This document shows, piece after piece, positions 1 to 8,730 of a stretch of 43,412 nt of DNA; the first letter of the stretch is position 1, and each line of letters begins with the position of its first letter. The position numbers and the translations under genes were made by a program. Location: positions 1 through 43,412 of the forward strand of contig DUSX01000020.1 in assembly GCA_012842395.1 (NCBI GenBank). Direction: 5' to 3'. The notes under the pieces were generated by a model. That model did no database searches. It saw only the letters and a list, made by a program, of their open reading frames with translations, and was not told where the DNA came from. The stretch comes from Bacillota bacterium (lineage in GTDB: Bacteria; Bacillota; SHA-98; UBA4971).

Positions 1-127
1 CTCGAGCGACCTGCTGAAAGGGAGAAAACAATAAGGGGGGTCCTTTACCCCACACCGCATTCCCCCTGAATCGATCCCTTGCCAACCCACCGTAGGTACA
101 ACGTCCTGCAATTGATCGGGTTTTTCA

Positions 128-1945
128 CTCATCTTCTACAGTTGGCTTCGTGCAGTGCCCGTGTGGTGGGCGTTTGCGTGTACACGGAAGGGCCTTGGCA
201 CCACACTACACCGCCCGCACATGAGGGGGCACCGCGACCCCCACGGCCTGGAACACCTTGCCACAAACCCCCTGAAGGGGCAAGCGTAGGCGGTAGCGAC
301 GACCATCCTGCTCTACCTCGACTTCCTGCAGCGCGGCAAGGTCCCGCACGATGTCGGCCCATTCGGGCTTCTCTCCGCGAAGTGCGAGCAAGCTCATGAG
401 CTCGTGCCTTAAGAGCAGCGCAAGGAAGCTCGAGAAGATATGGCCCCTGATAGTGTCATCATACTTGTGGTACACCGGCCTTGTCTCCAAAAGGCTCTTC
501 GCTGCCCGGAAGAACGCCTCTACCATCCAAAGCTCCTTGTACCTCAGTGCAACCTCATCGGCTGGTAACGTGGTGTTGGTCCTGAGCACGAACCTCCCGT
601 CAAAACGCTCCTCTTCGGCCACCTTGTCCTTGTTTATGCTGATGGCCTTGCCGTCTATCTTGAGAAACCGGCGGTACCCACGATTGCTCACCAGCGCCTT
701 GGGATTCCTCTCTAGCTCCTCCTGCAAAGCTTCAATGATGGCCTCTCTATCTGCCTTGTCTTTCGCTGCCTCCTCGGGGTTATAGCACAGCACGTAACGT
801 CTGTCACCGACCCAGACTTCCTTCACCTTGAGGTTGTCATCGACGTCGCGATACCGGCCAGCCCGCGAGAGAACCTCTTCCCACACCTCTTTGACTGCAC
901 GCATCCGAACACCCAAGATATACTCCATCTGCCGCTCTTCAAGCCCTTCGATGATATCCTTGCTGCACATCCCCCGGTCCGCCACCCAGCACACCCTCTT
1001 GAGCCCAAACCGGGCCCTGGCCCTGTCCACCATCGGCAAGAGGGCTGTCACGTCCGTCTGGTTGCCAGGAGCAACATCGCAGCTTATCGGCCTCCCTGTC
1101 TGGGTCAGGAGCGCTCCGACAACCACCTGCTTGTGGTCGCCTCTGCGATCCTTGGAGCACCCAAGCTGCCCGAGCGTCTCCCCACCCCTGCCCTCGAAGT
1201 AGATGCTGGTGGTGTCGAAGAATACCAACGAAAGCTCAGTGAACAGATCCTGATGAGAAAAGAACAAGCCATCTTCGACGCGGTCCTTGACCCCTCCCAG
1301 CCAGCGCATCGCACGGTACAGATGGTGTAACTGTATCCCCTCCGCCCCAGCCACGGACACCCCTGTCATCCAGCGCGCCGCCTGTCGGTCAGAGCCTGCC
1401 TCGAACAGACGGTGCAGCACCGTGACGAAGATGGCCTTCTCCACGTCGAACTCGAACTTGCGCCCCTCCAATAGCTCCCCTATGATCGCCGGAAGCTTGA
1501 GCCGGTCCCATAGCCTCCCGAAGATGAGCTCCGGCCCTATGCTCCATGCTCCCAAAGCTCTGAGCTCTCCCCGCGAGTGGGCCTCCTGGAGCTTGACCTG
1601 GGCGCAGAAGCGTTCGAGGGACCGCATGAGCGTATCTATGTCCCCATCAGCCTGGAGGCGGTCAAGCCGTCCGAGAGTTGCAACTACTCGTTGGCGGGTG
1701 TGACTACCTTCGCGGTGGTTTTCCACCACCTGGAGGTAATCGTATTTGCCGGCGCGTTTCTTGCGGATGAACATGGGGCTACCTCCTTGTCACCCCAATT
1801 ATGGCATGCCCATACGGCCATGTCAAGGCTTAGCCGCCGCAGCTGTGGCACCGCATTTTCCGCGCCTCAGAAACGGAAATGGCTCCATTACTGCATTTCC
1901 GGGTCAACGATCACCCCAAAACCTCGATTTGCTGTAGAAGATGAG
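128..1945 (-). mobile_element. Complete IS1634-type insertion sequence, 1818 bp
   Basis: The 14-base sequence CTCATCTTCTACAG begins at 128. Its exact reverse complement ends at 1945, giving perfect terminal inverted repeats. The bases directly outside are TTTCA at 123-127 and TTTCA at 1946-1950, a 5-bp target duplication. One full-length transposase gene fills the interior. Intact ends, a perfect target repeat and an uninterrupted reading frame point to a fairly recent insertion. The flanking DNA, once rejoined, shows no recognisable interrupted gene. Family assignment comes from the transposase and is known-family knowledge; the end positions are read directly from the sequence. Confidence 0.88.
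206..1774 (-). CDS. IS1634-family (IS4 superfamily) DDE transposase
   Basis: This 522-residue DDE transposase carries out cut-and-paste movement of the surrounding element. The first catalytic Asp is in the FFDTTS context near residue 187 and the second in VADRG near 266. The Glu is in the helix LWMVEAFFRAAKSLLETRP near 419, with the Y-x(2)-hydrophobic-E-x(2)-F-R-x(2)-K pattern of IS4-like enzymes. The N-terminal part with YDYLQVVEN and LGRLDRL is typical of IS1634-type proteins. An AAGGAGG site lies seven bases before the ATG, which supports this start. Length fits the family and I see no frameshift. It lies inside the inverted repeats at 128 and 1945. Confidence 0.93.
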   Translation of the reverse strand: MFIRKKRAGKYDYLQVVENHREGSHTRQRVVATLGRLDRLQADGDIDTLMRSLERFCAQVKLQEAHSRGELRALGAWSIGPELIFGRLWDRLKLPAIIGELLEGRKFEFDVEKAIFVTVLHRLFEAGSDRQAARWMTGVSVAGAEGIQLHHLYRAMRWLGGVKDRVEDGLFFSHQDLFTELSLVFFDTTSIYFEGRGGETLGQLGCSKDRRGDHKQVVVGALLTQTGRPISCDVAPGNQTDVTALLPMVDRARARFGLKRVCWVADRGMCSKDIIEGLEERQMEYILGVRMRAVKEVWEEVLSRAGRYRDVDDNLKVKEVWVGDRRYVLCYNPEEAAKDKADREAIIEALQEELERNPKALVSNRGYRRFLKIDGKAISINKDKVAEEERFDGRFVLRTNTTLPADEVALRYKELWMVEAFFRAAKSLLETRPVYHKYDDTIRGHIFSSFLALLLRHELMSLLALRGEKPEWADIVRDLAALQEVEVEQDGRRYRLRLPLQGVCGKVFQAVGVAVPPHVRAV

Positions 1946-1950
1946 TTTCA

Positions 1951-2927
1951 GAGACCTCGTAAGACGCCGATGCTGCGGGCGCTCGTGTGCCTGGTGGTTC
2001 GAGACCTTGTGCTGCCAAAACGGAGGTGGCAAGCAGATAAACACACGTGACGACCTGAAACAGCTGATTCAAAAGAGGATAAGTCCGGAAATGGCGACTA
2101 GGTTCATTAGAGGGCTTGTCACTACAGGCGCGCTGAGATGGCCGCCTTGGCGGCTCAAGTGGCGGCCCTGCGTATCCCGCCAATGTCGTCGTGGGTATCA
2201 AGGCCGGTCTGAAACTCCCCCGATGGGGTCGGTCGAGAATTCCTCCTTTGGGGTCACTAGAATCACTCCCCTCTGCCCCTTAACGGTGCCACCTGACCTG
2301 GTTCACAAAGCCCCTCATCCGAGGTGGTACGAACGGATTCGGACCGTCCTTGTATCCTAGGTATCCTAGGGCGAGGGTGCAGACCTGCACGCACCCATAT
2401 AGAGCCCCCAGCGACCGCGCGAGTTCAACACTCTCTTTCGACTCACTTCCTGAGATTCCGTGGCGAGCGCGATGTTGTGTGTAGCCGCCACACAGTCGAA
2501 CTGCGCGAGTTTGCCCTTGGCATCAGCACAGAAAGGTGAGCCCACACCTGCACCCAAAATGGAAGCTCATAGCATGGGATCTCTAGATGTAACAGCTTGT
2601 AGATGATGCCTTCCGCCAAGAAGCGTACCGGCTGGCGCCCAAGGTCGGTGCTGAAGACGAGGCGTCCTCACGATGAGCAACATACCCACTTCCGCTTCAT
2701 AGGCCGCACACGAATCTCCCTAGGTATTCACCTCGATGCGCTCTGCCTAGGCTGTCACTCCAGACTTGAGCACCTTGACGGACGCAAACCTTTCCGGTGG
2801 GGCCACTCGAATATCGAACTCTGTCTCAGGATAGCCTCTTCTCGGAATTCGTTCCGCAAGTCCGGCTGCTCTTGACCCCAAGATCTGTGAGCACTTCGAA
2901 GAACAAGGCCATCCGCAAACTTCACTC
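1951..2927. other. Gene-poor stretch with no intact gene
   Basis: About 980 bases lie between the insertion sequence and the methyltransferase-endonuclease gene. No frame holds a convincing complete gene. Short protein-like runs occur on the minus strand near 2747-2935 and 2366-2557, broken by stops and frame changes, so this may be decayed coding DNA downstream of the restriction gene. I could not match them to a family. A 9-base tandem duplication (GTATCCTAG twice) lies near 2350 and seems trivial. Confidence 0.4.
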
Positions 2928-5465
2928 CTATTCATACGGACCTAAGAAACGCTCCCCATTAAAGTGAATGAGATGATCGGGGTTTTCCGCTATCCATACT
3001 TCGGTTTCCCATGCAATATGCCTCAGGTATTTCGCAAGCACATGGGAATCAGGGAACACCGTAACAAACACTAGTCCTGCCTTTGCAGTTCCGAATATCT
3101 CCTTAAGCTCAACATGGCGTTTATGATCGACAGGACCGTGGCTGCTGCACGCCTCTATCAGTACTAGCCAATTCCTGTCTCTAAGATAAACGACAACATC
3201 AGGCATCTTGCCATGTTCGCTAACAATCACACCAAGATCTGCAAGGATCGTAGGATCAAAATAGGCCCATTTTCGCGCAGTATCTCCGACATAGATGACA
3301 TCGGCACCAGGGGTAAAACGTGGGCAGAACTCCTCAATGACCTGCTTTATTAGCTCGTTCTGTCCGCCAGGCGAGAGTTCTAATGTCCTTCCCGGCTTAA
3401 GTCGTACTGGCACCTTCCGCATGTTCCGTCTCCTGGCATACTTATCTCTCAGCGTGCCTACTGAAGCTAGATATTCCTTTAATCTACAGGTCCACTCAGC
3501 TGTACCGTACGCCCGTAGCACGTTGAGAAGCATCGGGTCGACCTGATATCTATTGTTCGGACTATTGGTAGGCCTGTCCGGATCATCAGGATTCTGCACT
3601 ACCAGCCGCGCCTGGATGAACTGATGAACGGTGAAACGACGCACAGTCTCCCGGGTATTAGGTGCATACTCCTTTCCGTAGTGTTCCTTGAAAAAAGCCA
3701 TCATCTCTGTAATGCCCCGTAAAGCAGGCGAAGCCTGTGACCAAGGCGTATCTGGTTTCATATCAAGTAGCGCGAGTAGGGTCAGTGCGGACCTCTCATT
3801 AACTTGATTGCGGGGCAACCCCAAAGCCTTGAGTATCTCGATGGCCTCGTCAATTCTTTTCTTCACACGAATAGGACCAATTGTATTCCCTTCATCTGCC
3901 ATTCGCACCAGACCTTCCTCAACTAATCTGTCAATCTCGTCTTGACTCAATGGCTGATTCCCAACCTTGACTCCTAGAGCCTCTAGTTCATGCTTTGTTG
4001 GATACCTCAGCTTCCGCAAATCCGTTGCATTAACTTGAGTATGACCGTTGAACTGACGGAAGAACGCATCGACGACTGTGGAGTTGAGAAACACGGCCAA
4101 ACCTTTGGCCAAGTTCTCGTCAAGCCCGCCACCGTTTTGATGAAAGTAGTTGAGATGATTCTCAAAGGCCACCTCGCCCTGGAACACCTTTGCCGAATCA
4201 TAAATAGCCGCAACTACACGTTTCCGTTCTTCCTTGGTTGAGAATCGCTTTACCAAGACGTATACACCTGGAGGCACAAGCAATTCCTCTGTTTCTGGCG
4301 CTCTGACTATCGCATTCGGCTTCCCTCTCAACTGCTGCGGCCACCGAATGCCTCCGTTATCGAAGTGCCCGGGGTAGATCAACGGGACTGTATCCGGCCC
4401 AGGGTTTGCTCGCAGGAATCCCTTTGTTCGAAAATCCACTACTCGCCCTGTAGATACCTCGAGGCCCAGTTCTGCCAGCGTTGATCTAAACCCTTGCATT
4501 CTATCTGCTATCTGTTGCTCAATTCGGTCTGTAGGAATATGGATGAAGTAATCAGGGTCATTAGGGGTGACTAACTCAGAGTAACTTGCGTGACGCTCTG
4601 TGATAAGGTCATCCCCAGGCCCCTCGCTTGAAGTGATAACAACTTCTCTCGGTGGCTCACCTCCCCGTATAGCGTGGAAAATCACATTCTCCTGAAGCAC
4701 TCCATCATCTTTGAAAGCCTGGCTCCTTGCATTAAACAAATGCACTTGCCTCAGCACCATGTTGCTAAGAAACAGCTTCCGGAAGGGTTTAAAGTATGGC
4801 CCATTGCAGAAGCTACGAGGAGTAATCGCGACCAATTCGCCTTCGGGGCCTAACAAGTGAATAACAACGGAAAGAAATCCTGCATACAAGTTGCTTGTCT
4901 CGACACCAATTGACCGCAAAAGAAGACGCTCCTTCGATTTGCTGTGAATCTTCCGGTAAGGAGGGTTCAGAATCGCGCAGTCGAAGCCAGCAGTCAAATG
5001 CGACGAAAACAGATTACCGCGAATCAGGGAGACCCCTGCTTCGATAAAATCTTCGTCGAGGATCGTAGAACTAAAGTCAATGCCAGCGCGTTGGCATTCG
5101 GCTTGGCATGCTGCAAGCGTTTCCTTAAGGTATTCAAGGAAAACCGGTTCAATTTCATATGCTGCTATTTCGATCCTTTGTGGCCTATACTCACGGTTAC
5201 AAAGCTCTGCCACGAACGCCGCACAAAGCGTACCAACACCAGCACCTGCATCTAGCAATCTAATAACCGGCCGTTTTGCATCAAACATAGAGGCCATACG
5301 CCCCGCCACAGGTGCCGGAGTCAAAAACTGGCCCATCTTGCTCCGTTGAGATCTGTCGATCTGTTGATTCGCAGCGATTCGGAAAAACTCCACTTTATCA
5401 AGAAGCGACCAGGAAATAGACCCTAGTTTGGGCTCAACAGTTATCCCCTGTCTCATGGGTGCCAT
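2928..5465 (-). CDS. Fused N6-adenine DNA methyltransferase / BsuBI-PstI-type restriction endonuclease
   Basis: This 845-residue protein looks like a single-chain restriction-modification enzyme. The N-terminal part is an Eco57I/TaqI-class adenine methyltransferase: GQFLTP (45-50), the AdoMet-binding DAGAGVG (72-78) and the catalytic NPPY (167-170). A middle region of about 400 residues probably recognises DNA. The last roughly 200 residues match the BsuBI/PstI endonuclease family, with PD followed by LIEACSSHGPV (from about 769), in which the Glu and SHGP are the family hallmark. In BsuBI and PstI these activities are on separate proteins, so fusion is the notable point. A CTGCAG-like target is possible but is inference only. 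The stretch is less GC-rich than the window average, which suggests transfer. The upstream EVE-like gene is 86 bases away on the same strand, probably one operon. Confidence 0.88.
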   Translation of the reverse strand: MAPMRQGITVEPKLGSISWSLLDKVEFFRIAANQQIDRSQRSKMGQFLTPAPVAGRMASMFDAKRPVIRLLDAGAGVGTLCAAFVAELCNREYRPQRIEIAAYEIEPVFLEYLKETLAACQAECQRAGIDFSSTILDEDFIEAGVSLIRGNLFSSHLTAGFDCAILNPPYRKIHSKSKERLLLRSIGVETSNLYAGFLSVVIHLLGPEGELVAITPRSFCNGPYFKPFRKLFLSNMVLRQVHLFNARSQAFKDDGVLQENVIFHAIRGGEPPREVVITSSEGPGDDLITERHASYSELVTPNDPDYFIHIPTDRIEQQIADRMQGFRSTLAELGLEVSTGRVVDFRTKGFLRANPGPDTVPLIYPGHFDNGGIRWPQQLRGKPNAIVRAPETEELLVPPGVYVLVKRFSTKEERKRVVAAIYDSAKVFQGEVAFENHLNYFHQNGGGLDENLAKGLAVFLNSTVVDAFFRQFNGHTQVNATDLRKLRYPTKHELEALGVKVGNQPLSQDEIDRLVEEGLVRMADEGNTIGPIRVKKRIDEAIEILKALGLPRNQVNERSALTLLALLDMKPDTPWSQASPALRGITEMMAFFKEHYGKEYAPNTRETVRRFTVHQFIQARLVVQNPDDPDRPTNSPNNRYQVDPMLLNVLRAYGTAEWTCRLKEYLASVGTLRDKYARRRNMRKVPVRLKPGRTLELSPGGQNELIKQVIEEFCPRFTPGADVIYVGDTARKWAYFDPTILADLGVIVSEHGKMPDVVVYLRDRNWLVLIEACSSHGPVDHKRHVELKEIFGTAKAGLVFVTVFPDSHVLAKYLRHIAWETEVWIAENPDHLIHFNGERFLGPYE

Positions 5466-5551
5466 TTACCTTCACCCTCTCCCTCCTCCTCTTCATTACT
5501 TATTATTGGCAGTAACGCCTCTACGCATGCAGGATCTCCCCTTTAAGTCCG

Positions 5552-6028
5552 CTACTTCCATGCTACCATCCTTGCCTTGCCTATGATTCTGTCAAAATCC
5601 TCGCGTTTGATTTGTACGATGGGTAGGCGAAGATGCAGGCCATAATTCTCCTTATTCACAATGAAATCTAGATTTGGAATCAAGGGTCTTATTTCTATAA
5701 AGGGCTCAAGCCGACGGATATTGCTCAACACAATGCTATGTTCCATAAACGATAAACCAAAGCCTCTTAGGATATCCCGTTGTTCCTTCGACACTTTGCC
5801 AGATTCAGCGGCTACTTGTGCAGCGGCGACAAAGTACCTCCGTCCAGGTCCTGCGAGGTAAACTAACACTTCGTCTCCCTTAACTAGCTTTGTCCGCAGA
5901 GGCGCTTGTGTCGTAAACGCCCAGAATCCTCGGCCCAATAATGCATCAGCAATATCGTAGGCTGAAGCCACCTCTTCTGGTGAAATCTGCACATCATTGG
6001 CTACGAAGATAAAGTAGTTTCCTGCCAT
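5552..6028 (-). CDS. EVE/PUA-like domain protein
   Basis: The protein of about 158 residues begins MAGNYFIFVAN and contains GFWAFTTQAP and KGDEVLVYLAGPGRRYFVA, the pattern of EVE-like members of the PUA superfamily. Such small domains bind modified bases and are often encoded beside restriction systems; here it lies directly upstream of the fused methyltransferase-endonuclease. The inference is that it senses or protects against DNA base modification, or helps regulate the neighbour. I chose the start at 6028 because AGGTGG lies eight bases before that ATG. An earlier ATG at 6058 would add ten residues but has a weaker site. No signal peptide or membrane segment is visible. Confidence 0.7.
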   Translation of the reverse strand: MAGNYFIFVANDVQISPEEVASAYDIADALLGRGFWAFTTQAPLRTKLVKGDEVLVYLAGPGRRYFVAAAQVAAESGKVSKEQRDILRGFGLSFMEHSIVLSNIRRLEPFIEIRPLIPNLDFIVNKENYGLHLRLPIVQIKREDFDRIIGKARMVAWK

Positions 6029-6465
6029 AACGGCCACCACCTGTCTTGTCGATTTCATGAACCAATAACCTACCTTACCTGACCTGAACCGACATCGTTC
6101 GGAATCGAAGCTTCACACCATTGTCGGGAATTGCGACAGGATACATCTCTTGACTTCGGCCGCGTCTATCGTTCCTAGGGGCACGTAGGTTGCCTCTCGA
6201 ACCCAGTTTGTGCCAGGGTTGACAGGTCTAGTGTGTGTTTGGCCACACACAACCCGTTGACTGCTCGACAGCCTATCAACCTGGTACATCGTCTGCCCCA
6301 TGCCTTAGCGCCGATGATGGTGCGAATCCCTGACGTCCCGTCTGGCTTATCTCCGCCCGCAGCGGGCAATGACTCGAGAAACACGGATCTTGAAGCGAGA
6401 GAAAACAGGCGGCTGCGGGCAGCAAGCATTGTCTGTACACTCATAGAACGGGTTTAGCGCTGTCG
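6029..6465. other. Intergenic, no gene seen
   Basis: About 440 bases upstream of the EVE-like gene. Short open frames exist on both strands, but none has a ribosome site or a protein-like composition. It probably carries the promoter of the leftward restriction operon, but I cannot point to convincing -35 and -10 boxes. Confidence 0.35.
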
Positions 6466-6654
6466 CTACCCCAGTACCCTGTAACGCACCATTCCCACAG
6501 GCAGCCCGACCCTAGCTGCGAACCGCTCTATAGTTTCGCCAAGTTTCGACTCTTCTCCTCCCCACAAGAGCCCCTCAGCAAACCTTTTGGCTTCGTGCTC
6601 CACCTTCTTAGGTCCATACGGCACCCATCCGCGACACCGTCGTGTGGAGTTCAT
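6466..6654 (-). pseudogene. Probable C-terminal remnant of an ImmA/IrrE-like metallopeptidase
   Basis: A 62-codon open frame contains KVEHEAKRFAEGLL followed by IERFAARVGLPVGMVRYRVLG. This resembles the C-terminal part of ImmA/IrrE-family peptidases, where the pattern E-x-EA-x2-FA-x2-LL carries a zinc-ligand Glu and is followed by a helix ending in VRYR. The HExxH half is absent and no ribosome site precedes the ATG, so I read it as a truncated remnant. These proteases are common in integrative elements, where they relieve repression. The fragment is short, so the assignment rests on pattern only. Confidence 0.4.
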
Positions 6655-6912
6655 CCGGTTTCGTGGACACTCAAAGGCTACGCTGCGGACTCTCTAACTT
6701 GGTTGTGATTTCTCTCTGAGATGGCCCATTTCCTTTCGTGCTGCGGAGAACTTAGACATCCAAGGGCGGGGTACCGAGGCTTCCGGTTATAGAAGCTTTC
6801 GATGTATTCGAAGATGGCCGAGGCTAGAGTCTGACGGCTTGGCTAGCCGGGCCGCCCGAGAGGTTGTCGCGATCATCATGGAATCTCGCGTACCGTACCC
6901 CCGCTTGGTTTG

Positions 6913-7185
6913 TCACGTGTTTGTTGCCTCGCTCGTGGTGGTGCAGAGAACCTCGCCGTTGAGAGGCATCCATGGGAGCGGCAGCTCCCCATGGGCTGCC
7001 AAGCGTCGAAACCCCGACTCTGCTTCCTTGAGCCCCGCCAGCGTCCTCCTCAAGACCCCTTTCCACTACGCCACCTCTTGACTCTGCGTGGTGGTTGGTC
7101 CTTCCCCTTTCTACGGCGGACTCTATCGGATTCGTGGAATGTAAGGTGCGCCGGAGAGCGCCTGTCGGTATGGCCTTGATAGCGC
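6913..7185 (-). pseudogene. Decayed IS256-family transposase, C-terminal part
   Basis: Reading leftward from about 7185, one frame gives GALRRTLHSTNPIESA, the hallmark of Mutator/IS256 transposases. A neighbouring frame gives RRVKRWRSGK, and a third gives LRRTLAGLKEAESGFRRLAAH and a run into PLNGEVL before a TGA at 6913. Joined, these follow the order expected near the end of IS256 transposases, so at least two frameshifts have broken the gene. No N-terminal half or inverted repeats were seen. The remnant ends just upstream of the S-box promoter at 7284. Confidence 0.7.
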
Positions 7186-7283
7186 CTATCCCGCCAATCC
7201 CCACAGAAGTGCCGAAACACTTTAAGAGCGCGTTGTCACTCGTGCGGAATCTGTCTGTCTCTCGCATTCTCGTGTATTCTCAT

Positions 7284-7312
7284 TTGACAGACTAGGAAGA
7301 AGCTGGTTTAAT
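7284..7312 (+). promoter_or_regulatory. Consensus promoter of the S-box leader
   Basis: TTGACA (7284-7289) and TTTAAT (7307-7312) are separated by 17 bases, a near-consensus vegetative promoter. Transcription would start about 7319, just before the riboswitch helix P1 at 7328. The promoter is intact although decayed transposase DNA lies directly upstream. Confidence 0.75.
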
Positions 7313-7327
7313 AAAAATTGGAACATA

Positions 7328-7453
7328 TCTCATCAAGAGTGGCTGAGAGAACGGCTCGATGAAGCCCGGCAACCTGCCTAGGTCGCGCTGTGGTGGCGCG
7401 ACGCGGGTAAGGTGCCAAGTCCGGCAGCGGAGATCCTCCGCTGAGAGATGAGA
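7328..7453 (+). promoter_or_regulatory. SAM-I (S-box) riboswitch aptamer
   Basis: This leader RNA binds S-adenosylmethionine and normally shuts off methionine or SAM genes in Bacillota. Helix P1 is formed by TCTCATC (7328-7334) and GATGAGA (7447-7453). The conserved S-box blocks are present in order: AGAGTGGCTGAGAGA, then GATGAAGCCCGGCAACC, then AAGGTGCCAAGTCC, then a GCGGAG/CTCCGC P4 hairpin and CTGAGAGATGAG. A terminator hairpin follows at 7477. The next gene (7547) is not a recognisable methionine or SAM gene, which is unusual. The aptamer itself is highly characteristic. Confidence 0.95.
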
Positions 7454-7476
7454 GGCAATACCAGGTTGTCTTGCGT

Positions 7477-7510
7477 GCCCTCTTCCTCGGCGGAAGAGGG
7501 CTTTTCGTGT
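7477..7510 (+). terminator. Rho-independent terminator of the S-box expression platform
   Basis: GCCCTCTTC (7477-7485) pairs with GAAGAGGGC (7493-7501) across a short loop and is followed by TTTTCGTGTTT. It lies 23 bases after the aptamer, as expected for SAM-induced transcription termination. I did not fold the competing antiterminator. Confidence 0.88.
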
Positions 7511-7546
7511 TTGGCAGGGCGGGATATGTAAGAGAGGAGGAACGGT

Positions 7547-8035
7547 ATGGACCGTCTGAAAGAAGTAGTCATGAAAGCCCTGGCGAGTGTAGGAGTCGAG
7601 CACGATGATCTGGAAGTGTTCACGGACAGCGTGTGTTCCGCTCTTACCGCGTCGTTCGATTGTCTTTCCAGAGGGGAAGACGACATCACCCAGGCGCTGA
7701 ACCGTGCTCAAGAGAAAACTCTGAAGGGCGCGGAAGGTGCGGGGATAGAGCTTGACGCGATATGCGACATGATCGAGGAGCGCATGGCGTGCGTCCGCTC
7801 CGGGGCTCTTACGTTCGAGGAAATGCAAGCCTTGAAGCAGCAGCGCGCGAAGGTGGACTACCTCCGCGACGTGCTTGCGCACCAGCAGTACCGGCAGGCT
7901 GTCCGGAGATTGCAGGATGCGCTGCAAAAGCGGGTCTCGCCGGAGGCGTGGGCCGTTTACCTATCCATCGAAGAGCTGGTGAACGACGAACTCTGGCGCC
8001 TGGACCAAAAGCAGGCAGAGGGCGCGAAGTGGTGA
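7547..8035 (+). CDS. Helical protein of unknown function behind the S-box
   Basis: I do not recognise this 162-residue protein. It is hydrophilic and mostly helical by composition, rich in Glu, Ala, Arg and Gln, and has Cys at about residues 28, 37, 71 and 78, with no clear metal motif. It lacks a signal peptide and membrane segments. A strong GAGAGGAGG ribosome site six bases before the ATG fixes the start and shows it is a real gene. It is the first gene after the S-box terminator, so if the riboswitch controls anything here it controls this gene. No resemblance to methionine synthases, SAM synthetase, cystathionine enzymes or methionine transporters is visible. Confidence 0.72.
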   Translation: MDRLKEVVMKALASVGVEHDDLEVFTDSVCSALTASFDCLSRGEDDITQALNRAQEKTLKGAEGAGIELDAICDMIEERMACVRSGALTFEEMQALKQQRAKVDYLRDVLAHQQYRQAVRRLQDALQKRVSPEAWAVYLSIEELVNDELWRLDQKQAEGAKW

Positions 8036-8191
8036 GCCAACTGCCCCCTGCCAGCAGGACGTGATGTGAATAACCCGCCCTGCCCTTTTATTCTATCACG
8101 CATGACCGGAGCCGGGAAGACATGGACGGCAACGGTGCGCACCCGCGCCGTATTCAAGAGCCGAACACAGAACAGAGAGGGGGCACTTGAG

Positions 8192-8632
8192 ATGAAGAGT
8201 CTAGGGAAAACAGTGACGGCATTGGCAATCCTGCTTGCGGTGCTCGTGGCCTGGCCTGCGCTTGCCCAGGACTACGTGACAATCGCGCAGACAAACAGCC
8301 CGTCCTATTGGTACGGGCTACCTTACCTGGGCATCATCTGGTCACGGCCAAAGTACGATGTAACCCTAGCGGTCCGCGTCGAGGGCGTCTTCCCGAACTC
8401 GCCCGCCGACTCAGCCGGTATCCGCAAGGGAGATTACATCGTAGCGATCCAAAAAGGGTTCGACTTCTTCTTACCCCATGAACTCAGCGACTACTGCCGA
8501 GCCGGAGACACGGTGCTAGTGGTCCTCAAGCGCAAAACAGGCACCGAGCCATGGTGGACGTACTCAACTATAGGCCGGTATGTGCGCCTTGGGGTAAGGC
8601 CGGAGAGGCCATTGCAGGAGGGGGAAGTCTGA
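8192..8632 (+). CDS. Secreted protein with a PDZ domain
   Basis: The start at 8192 gives a textbook signal peptide (basic MKSLGK, hydrophobic stretch, cleavage after WPALA-Q near residue 26), preceded by AGAGAGGGGG. The mature part of about 120 residues is almost entirely one PDZ fold: YLGIIW near the front, VEGVFPNSPADSAGIRKGDYIVAI in the middle (hallmark NSPA-x2-AG-x2-GD), and DTVLVVLKRK near the end. No protease or other domain accompanies it, so it may bind peptide ends or act as an adaptor outside the membrane. An upstream open extension to 8066 lacks a ribosome site and was left out. Part of the small-gene group between the S-box and the integrase. Confidence 0.82.
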   Translation: MKSLGKTVTALAILLAVLVAWPALAQDYVTIAQTNSPSYWYGLPYLGIIWSRPKYDVTLAVRVEGVFPNSPADSAGIRKGDYIVAIQKGFDFFLPHELSDYCRAGDTVLVVLKRKTGTEPWWTYSTIGRYVRLGVRPERPLQEGEV

Positions 8633-8730
8633 GCAGGGGCGAGAAGCCCCTGCTCCCTTCAGCAGGATCCGCATTTAGACCAGGCTGCGCGGCAAGACCA
8701 AGAGAGGGAGAGGAAGAGGGAGAAAGGCTG

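Noticed and set aside
2350-2370. Tandem GTATCCTAG duplication
   Set aside because: Only two 9-base units in a gene-poor stretch; no sign of function.
8551-8730. N-terminal extension of the 8731 gene
   Set aside because: Overlaps the end of the PDZ gene and reads as low-complexity sequence; a ribosome site exists only near 8731.
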